Below are positions 25,064 through 33,908 of a stretch of DNA of 64,000 bases, piece by piece. The stretch is from the NCBI RefSeq assembly GCF_023715465.1, contig NZ_JAMBOE010000003.1, positions 62,001-126,000 on the forward strand, given 5' to 3'. This DNA is from Paenibacillus macerans (GTDB lineage: Bacteria > Bacillota > Bacilli > Paenibacillales > Paenibacillaceae). The translations under genes and the position numbers were made by a program. The notes under the pieces were generated by a model. That model worked only from the letters and a program-made list of their open reading frames with translations. It did not search any database and had not been told where the DNA came from. Each line of letters begins with the position of its first letter. Position 1 is the first letter of the stretch.

Positions 25064-26608
25064 TCAAGCAAAATATTTACGGATAAAATAAGTGGGTGTA
25101 CAGCTCCATGCATGGCAATAGCTATTGATGAGATTGCTTCCGTATGGAGATAGTCTTTTCTCCTGTGGGTTGTAAACCTCCCAGAATGTATCGGCACCAT
25201 CCTTGACCATTTCACCCCAATAAGCCCGCATTTGCTCCAGCGCTTTTTCCTTGTTTCCTGTAATAAGCAACGCTTCAATCAAATGATGATACATGTAAGG
25301 CGTATTGGGGCCGATCGCCGGCGGTTGCTCAAATAGCCGGTTCATAAGCGCTTCATTGTCTTGCGGCTCCAGCACCTCGGCCAGCGCCATCCAGATTTGC
25401 GAGGCCCATGAGATTTGACGATCCGCTCCGCTGATAAAGAAACTTTGATCCAGATCGAATAATTTCGTTACAGCCGCCTTGCTCAGCAAATGAATTCTCG
25501 CTTCTATGAATTCCGCTTCATTTGTGCGGCTAAGCTCCCGTGCCAGCACAATCCCCCGTTTGAGGCAATAAATAAATATAGCTTGCGCCGAGGCTTGTTT
25601 GTTAAGCTCCGGATGCCAATCCACGAAGCACCACCAGGACGGGTCGTCCGTGACAAGATCACCGTCTCCGACCTTAAGCCATGCCAGATCCAGCTGTTCC
25701 CGGGCAACCGGCCATAGCTCCTGCAACAGCTCCTTGTCCCTCGATGCCATATAATAGTCATGCAGAACAGCGACAAAAAACAACGAATAATCAAACAACA
25801 ACGTGTCATCGACATGCGGCTTGGGATTTTCAAACAGGCAGGCCCCTACTTCCCCTTTGTCCAGCGTCATACCGGCGAACAGATATAGGCATCTTTTAAC
25901 CAGATCAAAATTGCCGAAAGAAACATAGTTCGCCAACGCCTGCAGCCGCAGATCGCCGATCCATAGCCGCCGGTCCCGCTTCGGCCCATCCTCGAATACG
26001 GTTTGCATGCAATCCTGCAGCGTTTTGATCCCAATGTGGTCCATGGTGACCAGATCTTCCGGCAAATGCTCAGGCAGGGGGCTAATTTTAGAAGGATCAG
26101 CCGAGCTTACACTTGTACAATAAATCTCCTCAAACGCGGCCTTAAACTTTGGCGAAGTCTCTTGAACGATGACTTTCAAATACCGGAACGCGTAACGTCG
26201 CGGAAGCTTCAATTCGCAAGGCAGCACGTCAATATTGATCACTTCGTCTTGAAGCCAGGACCGGCTGATCCAGCCGTTGTAATCATCGAAATTTTCCGCA
26301 ACCTCGCACGGCATTTCACCGAAGATCAATTTAAGCCGGAGCGGCGCGTCTTGCGGGCTGCCTGTCGCTTTTATTTTGAAAGTCACATAGCCTACCTGAT
26401 GATCTCCAAAATCGAGGGTAAAGCTCTCGCCTCTATCAAACGGTTTATGCAAAACACGCTCATAGGGACTTAAAGATTTCTTCCCCCAGCCTTGGAACGC
26501 GGCTTCATCCGGGTACACTTCAATAAGTTCTTGCGGATAAACTCTTGTTTCCAACAGCTCTGGAATCAAACTTTGCGCCTTCTCAACCCATCCCTGACGT
26601 ATCGCCAC
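25064..26608 (-). CDS. GH78-like (alpha-L-rhamnosidase family) glycoside hydrolase
   Basis: A 514-aa protein without a signal peptide. The N-terminal beta-sandwich part (about 1-170) precedes a six-hairpin (alpha/alpha)6 domain that opens with the signature MQTVFEDGPKRDRRLWIGDL, matching the GH78 block DCPQRDERxGWxGD that carries catalytic acids. Further family parts are DDPSWWCFVDWHPELNKQAS and EMVKDGADTFWEVYNP. It is shorter than classical rhamnosidases (about 900 aa). It follows an ABC importer operon, so it probably acts inside the cell on imported rhamnosyl oligosaccharides. Start GTG 26608 after AGGAG. Confidence 0.8.
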   Translation of the reverse strand: MAIRQGWVEKAQSLIPELLETRVYPQELIEVYPDEAAFQGWGKKSLSPYERVLHKPFDRGESFTLDFGDHQVGYVTFKIKATGSPQDAPLRLKLIFGEMPCEVAENFDDYNGWISRSWLQDEVINIDVLPCELKLPRRYAFRYLKVIVQETSPKFKAAFEEIYCTSVSSADPSKISPLPEHLPEDLVTMDHIGIKTLQDCMQTVFEDGPKRDRRLWIGDLRLQALANYVSFGNFDLVKRCLYLFAGMTLDKGEVGACLFENPKPHVDDTLLFDYSLFFVAVLHDYYMASRDKELLQELWPVAREQLDLAWLKVGDGDLVTDDPSWWCFVDWHPELNKQASAQAIFIYCLKRGIVLARELSRTNEAEFIEARIHLLSKAAVTKLFDLDQSFFISGADRQISWASQIWMALAEVLEPQDNEALMNRLFEQPPAIGPNTPYMYHHLIEALLITGNKEKALEQMRAYWGEMVKDGADTFWEVYNPQEKRLSPYGSNLINSYCHAWSCTPTYFIRKYFA

Positions 26609-26650
26609 TTTCTATTCAACTCCTGTACCGTAATAGGAATAGCTTACAAA

Positions 26651-27487
26651 TCAGCCCTTCACCGAACCAGCGACCATGCCGGAGACAATCTGTTTGTTGA
26701 ATATAACGAACAGCAGCAGCATCGGGATCGTGATGATCAAAATGTCCGCAAACAGCAGATTCCATTGGGACACAAACTGGCTCGTAAAATTGTACAACGT
26801 CAACTGAACGGTAGCGTTGTCCGATCCAGGGAAGAAGTACAAGGGATTCGTAAAATCGTTAAAAATAAACACGGACTGTGTAATGATGATCGTGGCGGAT
26901 ACCGGCTTAAGCAACGGCAAGATCATTTGGAAAAACAGCCGGTATTTGCCACAGCCGTCAATGACGGCCGCCTCGTCGATTTCCCGAGGGATACCGGCGA
27001 TAAATCCTCTGTACAATATGACACAGAACGGTAAACCAAGCGCAACCTCAACCGCTACGATGCCGGCCATCGTTTTAAACAACCCGACCAGGTCCAATAC
27101 CCAAATCGTCGGAACGATCGCCGGAGGAATAATCAGCCCCGAAAGCACAAGGAAATTGATGTAAGGACTTGCTTTGTCATTACGCCGCTGCAGAATAAAA
27201 CCTACCATGGCGCAAATTATGACTAAAATGGCGATAGAAAGCACCGTCATCACCGTACTGTTGTAAAATGCCCGAAGCAGCATGTAATCTCTGGCCTGAA
27301 CAACTTCCTTGATGTTCTCCCATAACTCCATCCGCGAAGGCCATTGCAAGTTTAGCAGCGAGGCTTCCTGCGAGTCCTTCATGGCGTTGACGATGACAAA
27401 ATAGAGCGGAACCCAAAACAACACGATCGTGCCCAGGACCGCCAGCAGCTCAACCGTGAATTGTCCGGCTTTACGTCTCATACTCAA
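26651..27487 (-). CDS. Carbohydrate ABC transporter permease, MalG type
   Basis: A 278-aa permease with six membrane segments and the EAA loop REIDEAAVIDGCGKYRLFFQ. It is the second permease of the importer. I keep TTG 27487, seven bases after GGAGG and overlapping the previous stop; ATG 27481 is the alternative. It stands 43 bp before the GH78-like gene on the same strand. Confidence 0.9.
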   Translation of the reverse strand: MSMRRKAGQFTVELLAVLGTIVLFWVPLYFVIVNAMKDSQEASLLNLQWPSRMELWENIKEVVQARDYMLLRAFYNSTVMTVLSIAILVIICAMVGFILQRRNDKASPYINFLVLSGLIIPPAIVPTIWVLDLVGLFKTMAGIVAVEVALGLPFCVILYRGFIAGIPREIDEAAVIDGCGKYRLFFQMILPLLKPVSATIIITQSVFIFNDFTNPLYFFPGSDNATVQLTLYNFTSQFVSQWNLLFADILIITIPMLLLFVIFNKQIVSGMVAGSVKG

Positions 27488-28350
27488 AGGTTTACCTCCT
27501 TCCTGTTAAGATACAGGCTGAGCGGGAAGGCGAGCAGAGACACAAACAGGAACAGAATGACGTTTCCTGCCGTGGCCAGACCATAGAATCCGCCTTGGTA
27601 CTGTTTGTAAATGATGGAGGCGATCACGTCCGTCGTAAAACCTGGTCCCCCCTTGGTCATCGCCCAGATCAAATCAAAGGAACGCAATCCGCCGATGAAC
27701 GAAAGAATGACAACCGAGTTCATGGCCGGCCGGCTGAGCGGAACAATGATGTTCCAGAATTTGTTCCAGGCGTTGCCGCCATCGATCTGCAGCGCCTCAT
27801 AGTACTCCTCCGGGATCGACAAAATGCCGGCGACAAAAATGACCGTGGCAAAACCTACGCCTTTCCAAATGTCGACGAATGCGACCGACAAGAGCGCGAT
27901 CTTCGTATTTCCGAGCCAGTCCGGTCCGGTGATGCCGATCGCTTGCAAGGCTTGATTAATCACGCCCTGGGTCGGGTGCATCATCGTGCTGAACGCCACG
28001 CCGACCGCGATCGTACTGACTAGTGTCGGAAAAAACAACACAGATTGCAAATAGCTCTTGGTCTTTATTTTCGACGTCAGAAACGTTCCAAGAAGCAGGC
28101 CCAAACCTACTTTGGCAATGCAAGTAACGAGTGCGTAAATCAGCGTATTTTTAAAACCGATGCTTAAAGACGATTCCTGAAAAAAAGTAACGAAATTTTC
28201 GAGTCCGATAAACTCCCAATCCGATAACGTCCAGCGTGTCAAACTAAAGAAAAAGGAAAGTGCGGTCGGTATCAGAAAAATAATGGTGTACACGATGGCC
28301 GCAGGCAACAAAAAGGTATAGGAATAGGTCTGTTTCCATAACTTCATCAT
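27484..28350 (-). CDS. Carbohydrate ABC transporter permease, MalF type
   Basis: A 288-aa permease. It begins with a membrane segment (YTFLLPAAIVYTIIFLIPTA) and the SLTRWTLSDWEFIGLENFV block of MalF-type permeases, and carries the EAA loop EEYYEALQIDGGNAWNKFWN and WAMTKGGPGFTTDVIASIIY. It forms the channel with the MalG-type partner. The gene is nine bases from the binding-protein stop. No ATPase gene is nearby. Confidence 0.9.
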   Translation of the reverse strand: MMKLWKQTYSYTFLLPAAIVYTIIFLIPTALSFFFSLTRWTLSDWEFIGLENFVTFFQESSLSIGFKNTLIYALVTCIAKVGLGLLLGTFLTSKIKTKSYLQSVLFFPTLVSTIAVGVAFSTMMHPTQGVINQALQAIGITGPDWLGNTKIALLSVAFVDIWKGVGFATVIFVAGILSIPEEYYEALQIDGGNAWNKFWNIIVPLSRPAMNSVVILSFIGGLRSFDLIWAMTKGGPGFTTDVIASIIYKQYQGGFYGLATAGNVILFLFVSLLAFPLSLYLNRKEVNL

Positions 28351-28358
28351 GATTCGGT

Positions 28359-29702
28359 TTACCAGCCTTCTAATCCGAGCTGCTGCGCTTGTTTTTTGAC
28401 ATCCTTGTCATAGTTTTCCGCGCCCTGTTTGGCACTCGTGATGCCGGAGCCGACTTCAGCCGTAATTTGCGGCAGATTCGGGCCTTTGAGCGGGCTGACA
28501 AATTCCAGCGCAGGGGCTGTCGTTTCCTCTGATTCAAAATAAGGCAGCATATCCTTGACGACTTGTGCAACATTGTCCGGTACTTCAATTCCATTAACCG
28601 GCCATGGGCCGGTAGGTTTTGAGGCGTTCATCCAAGCGGAAATGCCTTCCGGTGTCGTAAGGAATTCCAGGAACAGCTTGGCCTCTAAGGCGTGCTTGCT
28701 GTTTTTGTAGGCATAGGCCCCGGCCGGCAGCCAGATCGTCAAACCGTTCGAATCCGCGGAATCTCCCGGCTGGGCAAAAAATCCGATGTCGCCCATTTTT
28801 TCCGGGAAGTTTTGCTCCAAAGCCGGAACCGCGAAGGACAGCATTGGATAGTGCGCTCCTTTTCCTTCGGCCAGCATTTTCAGCCCCGCGTCATAAGTGG
28901 TTGCCTGAAAATCTTTGTTCATATAGCCTTTTTCGTTCACTTCATACAATTTCTCAAAGCTTCGCAAAGCGGCGGGAGTATCCGCGAATTTAGCCTTATT
29001 GGCTGAATAATTCTCAGCAAACGCCGGATCTTGCTTTTGGACATTGTAATAATCGGCGAGAACGATCAACTGGGCCGTCCAGCTGTCTTTATACGATCCG
29101 ATCACCGGAGTAATGCCCGCTTCCTTGATTTTCTCATTGTTCGCCATAAGTTCTGACCAAGTTTTCGGAACGGACAAACCGAGATCGGCATATATCTTTT
29201 TGTTATAGAACCAACCGCCCGCCATGGTGGAGCCCGCCGGCACGCCATAAATCTTTCCATTGACCGTTACCGTTGGCTTGTAGGACTCCATCACATGGGC
29301 CATAAAAGGCTCGTTCGTCAAATCCACAAAGTTCTTTTCAGGAGCGAGCGATTGCAGCAAGGAACCGGAATTGTAGAAAAAGACATCATTTAAGTCCCCG
29401 GTAGCGATGCGCGTTTTCACCAAATTGTCGCCTTCGGAACCGCCGGGACGTGTCTCGTGTTCGACAGTAATGTAAGGATATTTTGCCTGAAACGCTGCGA
29501 TTACCGACTTGGCAGCGCTTACTTGTTCTTGCGTATTATCCGTCAGCAGCGAGATGGTTACATTTTCTTGTGAGGCGTTTGTACCGCTATTCCCGGAAAC
29601 AGAATGGTTTGTTTCATTCTGTTTATTTCCGCATGCGGCCATCAATATAGCCATAATTACGGCACAGAGCACTGTGGCAACGATTCTTCTCGACTTCCCC
29701 AT
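28359..29702 (-). CDS. ABC transporter substrate-binding lipoprotein
   Basis: A 447-aa extracellular sugar-binding protein with a signal peptide and lipobox ILMAAC (Cys about residue 24). The mature part starts VTISLLTDNTQEQVSAAK and has the family 1 pattern (AFQAKYPYITVEHE). It precedes the two permeases and the GH78-like enzyme, and follows a YesMN-type two-component system that likely induces it. Start ATG 29702 after AGGGGG. The ligand is probably a rhamnose- or pectin-derived oligosaccharide, by context only. Confidence 0.9.
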   Translation of the reverse strand: MGKSRRIVATVLCAVIMAILMAACGNKQNETNHSVSGNSGTNASQENVTISLLTDNTQEQVSAAKSVIAAFQAKYPYITVEHETRPGGSEGDNLVKTRIATGDLNDVFFYNSGSLLQSLAPEKNFVDLTNEPFMAHVMESYKPTVTVNGKIYGVPAGSTMAGGWFYNKKIYADLGLSVPKTWSELMANNEKIKEAGITPVIGSYKDSWTAQLIVLADYYNVQKQDPAFAENYSANKAKFADTPAALRSFEKLYEVNEKGYMNKDFQATTYDAGLKMLAEGKGAHYPMLSFAVPALEQNFPEKMGDIGFFAQPGDSADSNGLTIWLPAGAYAYKNSKHALEAKLFLEFLTTPEGISAWMNASKPTGPWPVNGIEVPDNVAQVVKDMLPYFESEETTAPALEFVSPLKGPNLPQITAEVGSGITSAKQGAENYDKDVKKQAQQLGLEGW

Positions 29703-29840
29703 TGGGCTTATCCCCCTGAACCATTTTAGTTTTGTGTACAGAGCCCGGGTTCTCTGTTGGCTTTATTATAAATTTGACTTATCGCACCAGGTACTGCTTC
29801 TTTTTATAGATTTCTGTCCGTTTTTTTTGGATGGAGCCTA

Positions 29841-30638
29841 TTAATGATTGTTTCTCGCCTCTTGTTCCTCTTTAAATTGACCGGGAGTCACGCCGATGTG
29901 CTTCTTGAAAATTTCCGAGAAATGCCGGTACGTATGATAACCGACGCGCTCGCTGACTTCATGGACTTTATATCCTTTCAGCAGCAGCTCTTTAGCCAGC
30001 TCCATGCGCAGCCTCGTCAGAAACTTGATATAGCTCTCCCCCATCGCTTCCTTAAATACCGCACTTAAATAAGCGGCGTTCATACCGACATATTCCGCCA
30101 CTTCGTTTAAGGATAGATCTCTGGATACATTTTGTTCTATATAGACTTTCGCCCTTTCAATCGCCCCCAGCTTTACGTTGTCGCCGGTTTCGGCTCCCGC
30201 TCCGGTTTTAGGGACGTTCTTGCTCTCCTCAACCTGTCTTCTCAACTTCTCCATTTCCAGATCCGCTTCGATTCGGGATAAAACTCTTTGGATAGAGCTT
30301 TGGATGCTCTCCAGCGTTACCGGTTTTTCCAAATAATCGATAACTCCAAGCTTGAGCGCCCGCTTCACATATTCGAATTCATTAAAACCGCTAAACACGA
30401 TACAGTACGTATCAGGCGCTTTCGCCATAATCTCTTCGATCAGCTTTAGTCCATCCATACCGGGCATGCGGATATCGGTAAAGACAATGTCCGGAGTTTG
30501 TTTACGGACCATGTCCAGCGCAGACAAACCGTCCGAGGCCGTTCCGACCAGCTCAAGCCCGAAGCCGTTCCAATCGATCAGGTGCTGCAGCCCCTGAAGT
30601 ACAATATATTCGTCATCAAAAATCGCAACCTTATACAT
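29841..30638 (-). CDS. Response regulator with AraC-type DNA-binding domain (YesN-like)
   Basis: A 265-aa regulator. The receiver domain (1-120) has the acidic pair FDDE, phospho-acceptor Asp55 in FTDIRMPGMDG and Lys in LEKPVTL. After a linker, the AraC HTH pair occupies about 160-258 (SLNEVAEYVGMNAAYLSAVF, then HEVSERVGYHTYRHFSEIFK). It overlaps the histidine kinase gene by eight bases. Phosphorylated YesN-like regulators activate adjacent polysaccharide-uptake genes, here the downstream ABC/GH78 operon. Confidence 0.93.
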   Translation of the reverse strand: MYKVAIFDDEYIVLQGLQHLIDWNGFGLELVGTASDGLSALDMVRKQTPDIVFTDIRMPGMDGLKLIEEIMAKAPDTYCIVFSGFNEFEYVKRALKLGVIDYLEKPVTLESIQSSIQRVLSRIEADLEMEKLRRQVEESKNVPKTGAGAETGDNVKLGAIERAKVYIEQNVSRDLSLNEVAEYVGMNAAYLSAVFKEAMGESYIKFLTRLRMELAKELLLKGYKVHEVSERVGYHTYRHFSEIFKKHIGVTPGQFKEEQEARNNH

Positions 30639-32403
30639 CGAGCTTCACCTCATTGCCGTCCATTTGAATTCTCAGTTCAATCCGGGTGCCCAAGCCCGGC
30701 TCGCTATCGATGATCAGTTCGCTCGCTTCACCATAGAACATCTTCATTCGTTCCCTAACATTGCGCAGTCCGTAGCCTTGTTCCGTTTGCTCTATGTCCA
30801 CGATTCCGACTCCGTCATCTTCAACCACAAATATAAGAAACTCGCCTTCCAGGGCCCCTTTCAGCGACACGGTCCCCTCCCCTACCTTCGGTTCCAGTCC
30901 ATGGTAAATGGCATTCTCAACCAACGGCTGCAGCAGCAGTTTCAAAATTTCCATGCTCTTGATCTGGCTGGGAACGTCTTCAATATATTTAAATCGATGA
31001 TTATATCTTAAATTTTGGATGGTCATATAATGATCAATGTGCTGAAGTTCTTTATAGACCGGAATCGTCTCTTTGCCTTTATTCAAGCTCAATTTAAAGC
31101 TTTCGGACAAGGAGAAAGCCATCTGGGCGACTTCCTTATTGTTCTGAATCGTGGCCATCCAATAAATCGAATCCAGCGTATTGTACAAAAAATGCGGTTT
31201 AATCTGCGCCTGCAGCGCTCGCAATTCGGCTTCCCGCTCCTTAAGCTCGGTGTGAACGAGCCGCTCGCTAAGCTCTTCATTTTCGGAAGCCATCTTTTTA
31301 AACGTCTGTCCTATGGCACCTATTTCATCATGCTCAAAAGTTTCGCCGAAATCCCGTTTTCCTTTGGTCCAGTCCAGCATCATTTTCTTTAACTGGAGCA
31401 ACGGGCGCATTATGCTGCCGGAAATAAAATAGGACAACACCAAAGCGACGAGCGCGATCATTGAAGAAATAATCGTTGTGACCGTCCCGATTTGCCGGGA
31501 CTGCTTCAACAACTCGCTCAATTTAATGATATGGAGAAATGTCCAGCCCGTCGTTTCATTCTTGAAATCCACGACCATGTAACCTTGTTTTTCAAGCTGC
31601 GGATAAAGATCGTTTTTTCTTCCGGCAAGACTATTTAGTTCGATATAGGAGTTTCGCGGATATATAACCCCCATGCTTTCTGAGTTTGAAGTTAATACGA
31701 TGTATTCTCCATCCGTTTTGTCCGTCTCCGTAAAAATAGAATCAAAAATCGATTTGGAAATATTGATGATGAGAATGCCGATCGGTTCGCCCCTGATATT
31801 TTCGGAATCCCGGAACAATTTGACCGTGGAGAAAGTGTAGGACGTATCCCCCAATACGTTATCGGGAAAAAACTCGACTTGCCCCTGGGATTCAACGGCC
31901 TTGCCATACCATGGCGACAATTTGATCCGCTCCTCCTGGCCATATCCCTCATAGACACCCAAATTATCTGAACGTCCTAAACAGTGCGCCTTAAATTGTA
32001 GATCAACCAGACAAATCGAATCGACGTAACGGGAATTGATAAATAGATTGTTCACCATCTTTTGGAGTTGGCTTAAAATCTTCTCATGCCTGGCGCCGGC
32101 ACTCGCCTCATCGTAATTTTGACTCGCCCGCAGTTGGTCGCGGATTTCATCATTCAAAATAACGGAGCGGTTCAAATTGACGATGTTGCGGAAGATGAGG
32201 TCTGCCGCCTCGCTGGATGACTGGAGATGGACCTGGTCCGTTTTTTTATTCGTTTCCAGCAGCGTATCCTTCGCAATGTTAAAGGAAAGATAACCTAACA
32301 GAAAAAGCGGCGGAATCGACAATACGATCATCGCAGCAAGAAAGCGGTTACGGATCTTTTTAAACCGGATTTTCGAGTGGATATGGTGTAGTTTCTCCTT
32401 CAT
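30631..32403 (-). CDS. Sensor histidine kinase (YesM-like)
   Basis: A 590-aa membrane kinase: one membrane segment near 23-43, a large extracellular sensor region, a second segment near 300-322, a HAMP domain, the phospho-acceptor His in QIKPHFLYNTLDS (about residue 400) and an ATPase domain with LVENAIYHGLEP (N box) and VEDDGVGI (G box). The YesM/LytS-type His_kinase layout pairs with the AraC-type regulator 29841-30638. The signal is likely an extracellular oligosaccharide. Confidence 0.93.
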   Translation of the reverse strand: MKEKLHHIHSKIRFKKIRNRFLAAMIVLSIPPLFLLGYLSFNIAKDTLLETNKKTDQVHLQSSSEAADLIFRNIVNLNRSVILNDEIRDQLRASQNYDEASAGARHEKILSQLQKMVNNLFINSRYVDSICLVDLQFKAHCLGRSDNLGVYEGYGQEERIKLSPWYGKAVESQGQVEFFPDNVLGDTSYTFSTVKLFRDSENIRGEPIGILIINISKSIFDSIFTETDKTDGEYIVLTSNSESMGVIYPRNSYIELNSLAGRKNDLYPQLEKQGYMVVDFKNETTGWTFLHIIKLSELLKQSRQIGTVTTIISSMIALVALVLSYFISGSIMRPLLQLKKMMLDWTKGKRDFGETFEHDEIGAIGQTFKKMASENEELSERLVHTELKEREAELRALQAQIKPHFLYNTLDSIYWMATIQNNKEVAQMAFSLSESFKLSLNKGKETIPVYKELQHIDHYMTIQNLRYNHRFKYIEDVPSQIKSMEILKLLLQPLVENAIYHGLEPKVGEGTVSLKGALEGEFLIFVVEDDGVGIVDIEQTEQGYGLRNVRERMKMFYGEASELIIDSEPGLGTRIELRIQMDGNEVKLDV

Positions 32404-32578
32404 CTGGATCGCCCCTTTCCTTCTGCTAATTTTATCTTATTGTATATTAGAATGTGAAAACCCTGTCGAATTTTTTCACAATAGGCCAAACAGATCATTC
32501 GACAAATTCCGTTTTATGTTAATCTAGTTCTGGTAAATTAATCCTGCTAATTTTATAAAGAATGGAGTAGAGAACCGA

Positions 32579-33496
32579 GTGAGAAAAATGGCAGTTTTTG
32601 TTTTGGCGGTTTGTTTGGCGTTGGTGAACGTTGCCCCTTCCCCGGCTCATGCAAATAACGGAGAAACCAAAGCATTATGGGTTTGGGATTTTTATCAAGC
32701 GGCTTCCGATTCAAACAAGATTACACAGTTGCTGCAGTTTTTAAAAGAGCATGACATCAACTTATTGTTCATCGGGACAAGAAAAACATTGGAGGATCAG
32801 CCCGCAACTTATGAGGAACTGATCCGCAGAGCGCATGAGGACGGCATACGCGTGTTCGCACTTGTCGGCAGAGCCAACTGGGCGCTGGAAACCCATCATC
32901 GCGAAGCGCTTCAGGAACTCCGCCAGGTGCTCTCTTTTAATTCGTCCCACCCGGACAGTAAATTTGACGGAATCCAATTTGACATTGAACCGCACACCCT
33001 GCCTGAATATTTAACCAAAAGAGGCTCTGTTTGCTATCAATATATCCAGGTCCTGAAGAAAATCGCGAACGAAATTGCCTTAAGCAAGGAGAATCTGGAG
33101 TTCAATGCAGCGATTCCGTGGTGGTATGCAGCGGGGCAGAACCCGGTCATCGTAAACACCGGCGGGGAGAAAAAACCGCTTAGTTATTTTGTATTGGACA
33201 TTGTGGACACCGTATCCATCATGGCGTATCGCGACACGGCCGACAAACAAATTCGCGCAACGCAGCTGGAAACCGATTATGCGGCGAAATTAGGCAAGAA
33301 AATTTACATCGGCGCAGAGACCAATTCACCCAACGGCGGCACCATCACGGAAGAAATTACGTACTACAACAAAGGTTTGAAATACATGAATCTGCAGTTA
33401 AATACCGTAACGGACTTTTATGCGGAACATGACGGGTTTGGCGGAATTGCGATCCACGACTACCCTGCATTTATACAAATGGTGGAAAAAAATTAA
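32579..33496 (+). CDS. Secreted TIM-barrel glycosidase-like protein
   Basis: A 305-aa protein with a clear Sec signal peptide (MAVFVLAVCLALVNVAPSPA, then HA-N). The mature part begins ALWVWDFYQAAS and contains FDGIQFDIEPHTLPE, which resembles the catalytic strand of GH18-like barrels (FDGxDxDxE), and later VDTVSIMAYRDTA. This suggests a glycan-binding or hydrolysing (beta/alpha)8 barrel. I cannot assign a substrate. Start GTG 32579 or ATG 32588; neither has an ideal ribosome site. It is divergent from the two-component system, with its own terminator. Confidence 0.7.
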   Translation: MRKMAVFVLAVCLALVNVAPSPAHANNGETKALWVWDFYQAASDSNKITQLLQFLKEHDINLLFIGTRKTLEDQPATYEELIRRAHEDGIRVFALVGRANWALETHHREALQELRQVLSFNSSHPDSKFDGIQFDIEPHTLPEYLTKRGSVCYQYIQVLKKIANEIALSKENLEFNAAIPWWYAAGQNPVIVNTGGEKKPLSYFVLDIVDTVSIMAYRDTADKQIRATQLETDYAAKLGKKIYIGAETNSPNGGTITEEITYYNKGLKYMNLQLNTVTDFYAEHDGFGGIAIHDYPAFIQMVEKN

Positions 33497-33515
33497 TTAT
33501 CCCTCAAAAATGAGT

Positions 33516-33555
33516 AAAGCCTGTAGCCGGCAATACAAGCCGCTATAGGCTTTTT
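33516..33555 (+). terminator. Terminator of the secreted barrel protein
   Basis: AAAGCCTGTAGC (33516-33527) pairs with GCTATAGGCTTT (33542-33553), then a T-rich tail, 20 bp past the stop. The following gap to 33908 holds a palindrome GGCGGAAC-C-GTTCCGCC at about 33657-33673 and no gene I can support. Confidence 0.8.
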
Positions 33556-33908
33556 ATATGTTTTCTTCGATATATCACCAGAGCTCTTTGGCCATCTTTT
33601 TTGCCTCACGCCGATTTTACTATGATTGTATCATTCCCCGTGTGAGGATTAAATTCGGCGGAACCGTTCCGCCCTGATTTTCGCTTACCGTAAACTTCCG
33701 TCAAAGTTATGAACCGCCTCTTTTTCGTCCATACTACACATACATCTGTCAGAAAAAAGTCCGATTACTTTGGGCTAAAAGCCAGATACAGCGCTTAACA
33801 TCAGGAAGGCACAGTTCTTTCAATCAAGACTGTCATTCTAACGGTTGTGAGCGCCGCTATTTCGATAAAATGCGTCAGATGTACAAGCACGAAAAGGGAG
33901 GTTTTATC

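Noticed and set aside
33657..33673. Palindrome GGCGGAAC-C-GTTCCGCC as an operator of yqhH
   Set aside because: It is a single copy about 240 bp before the gene with no linked promoter. Noted only.
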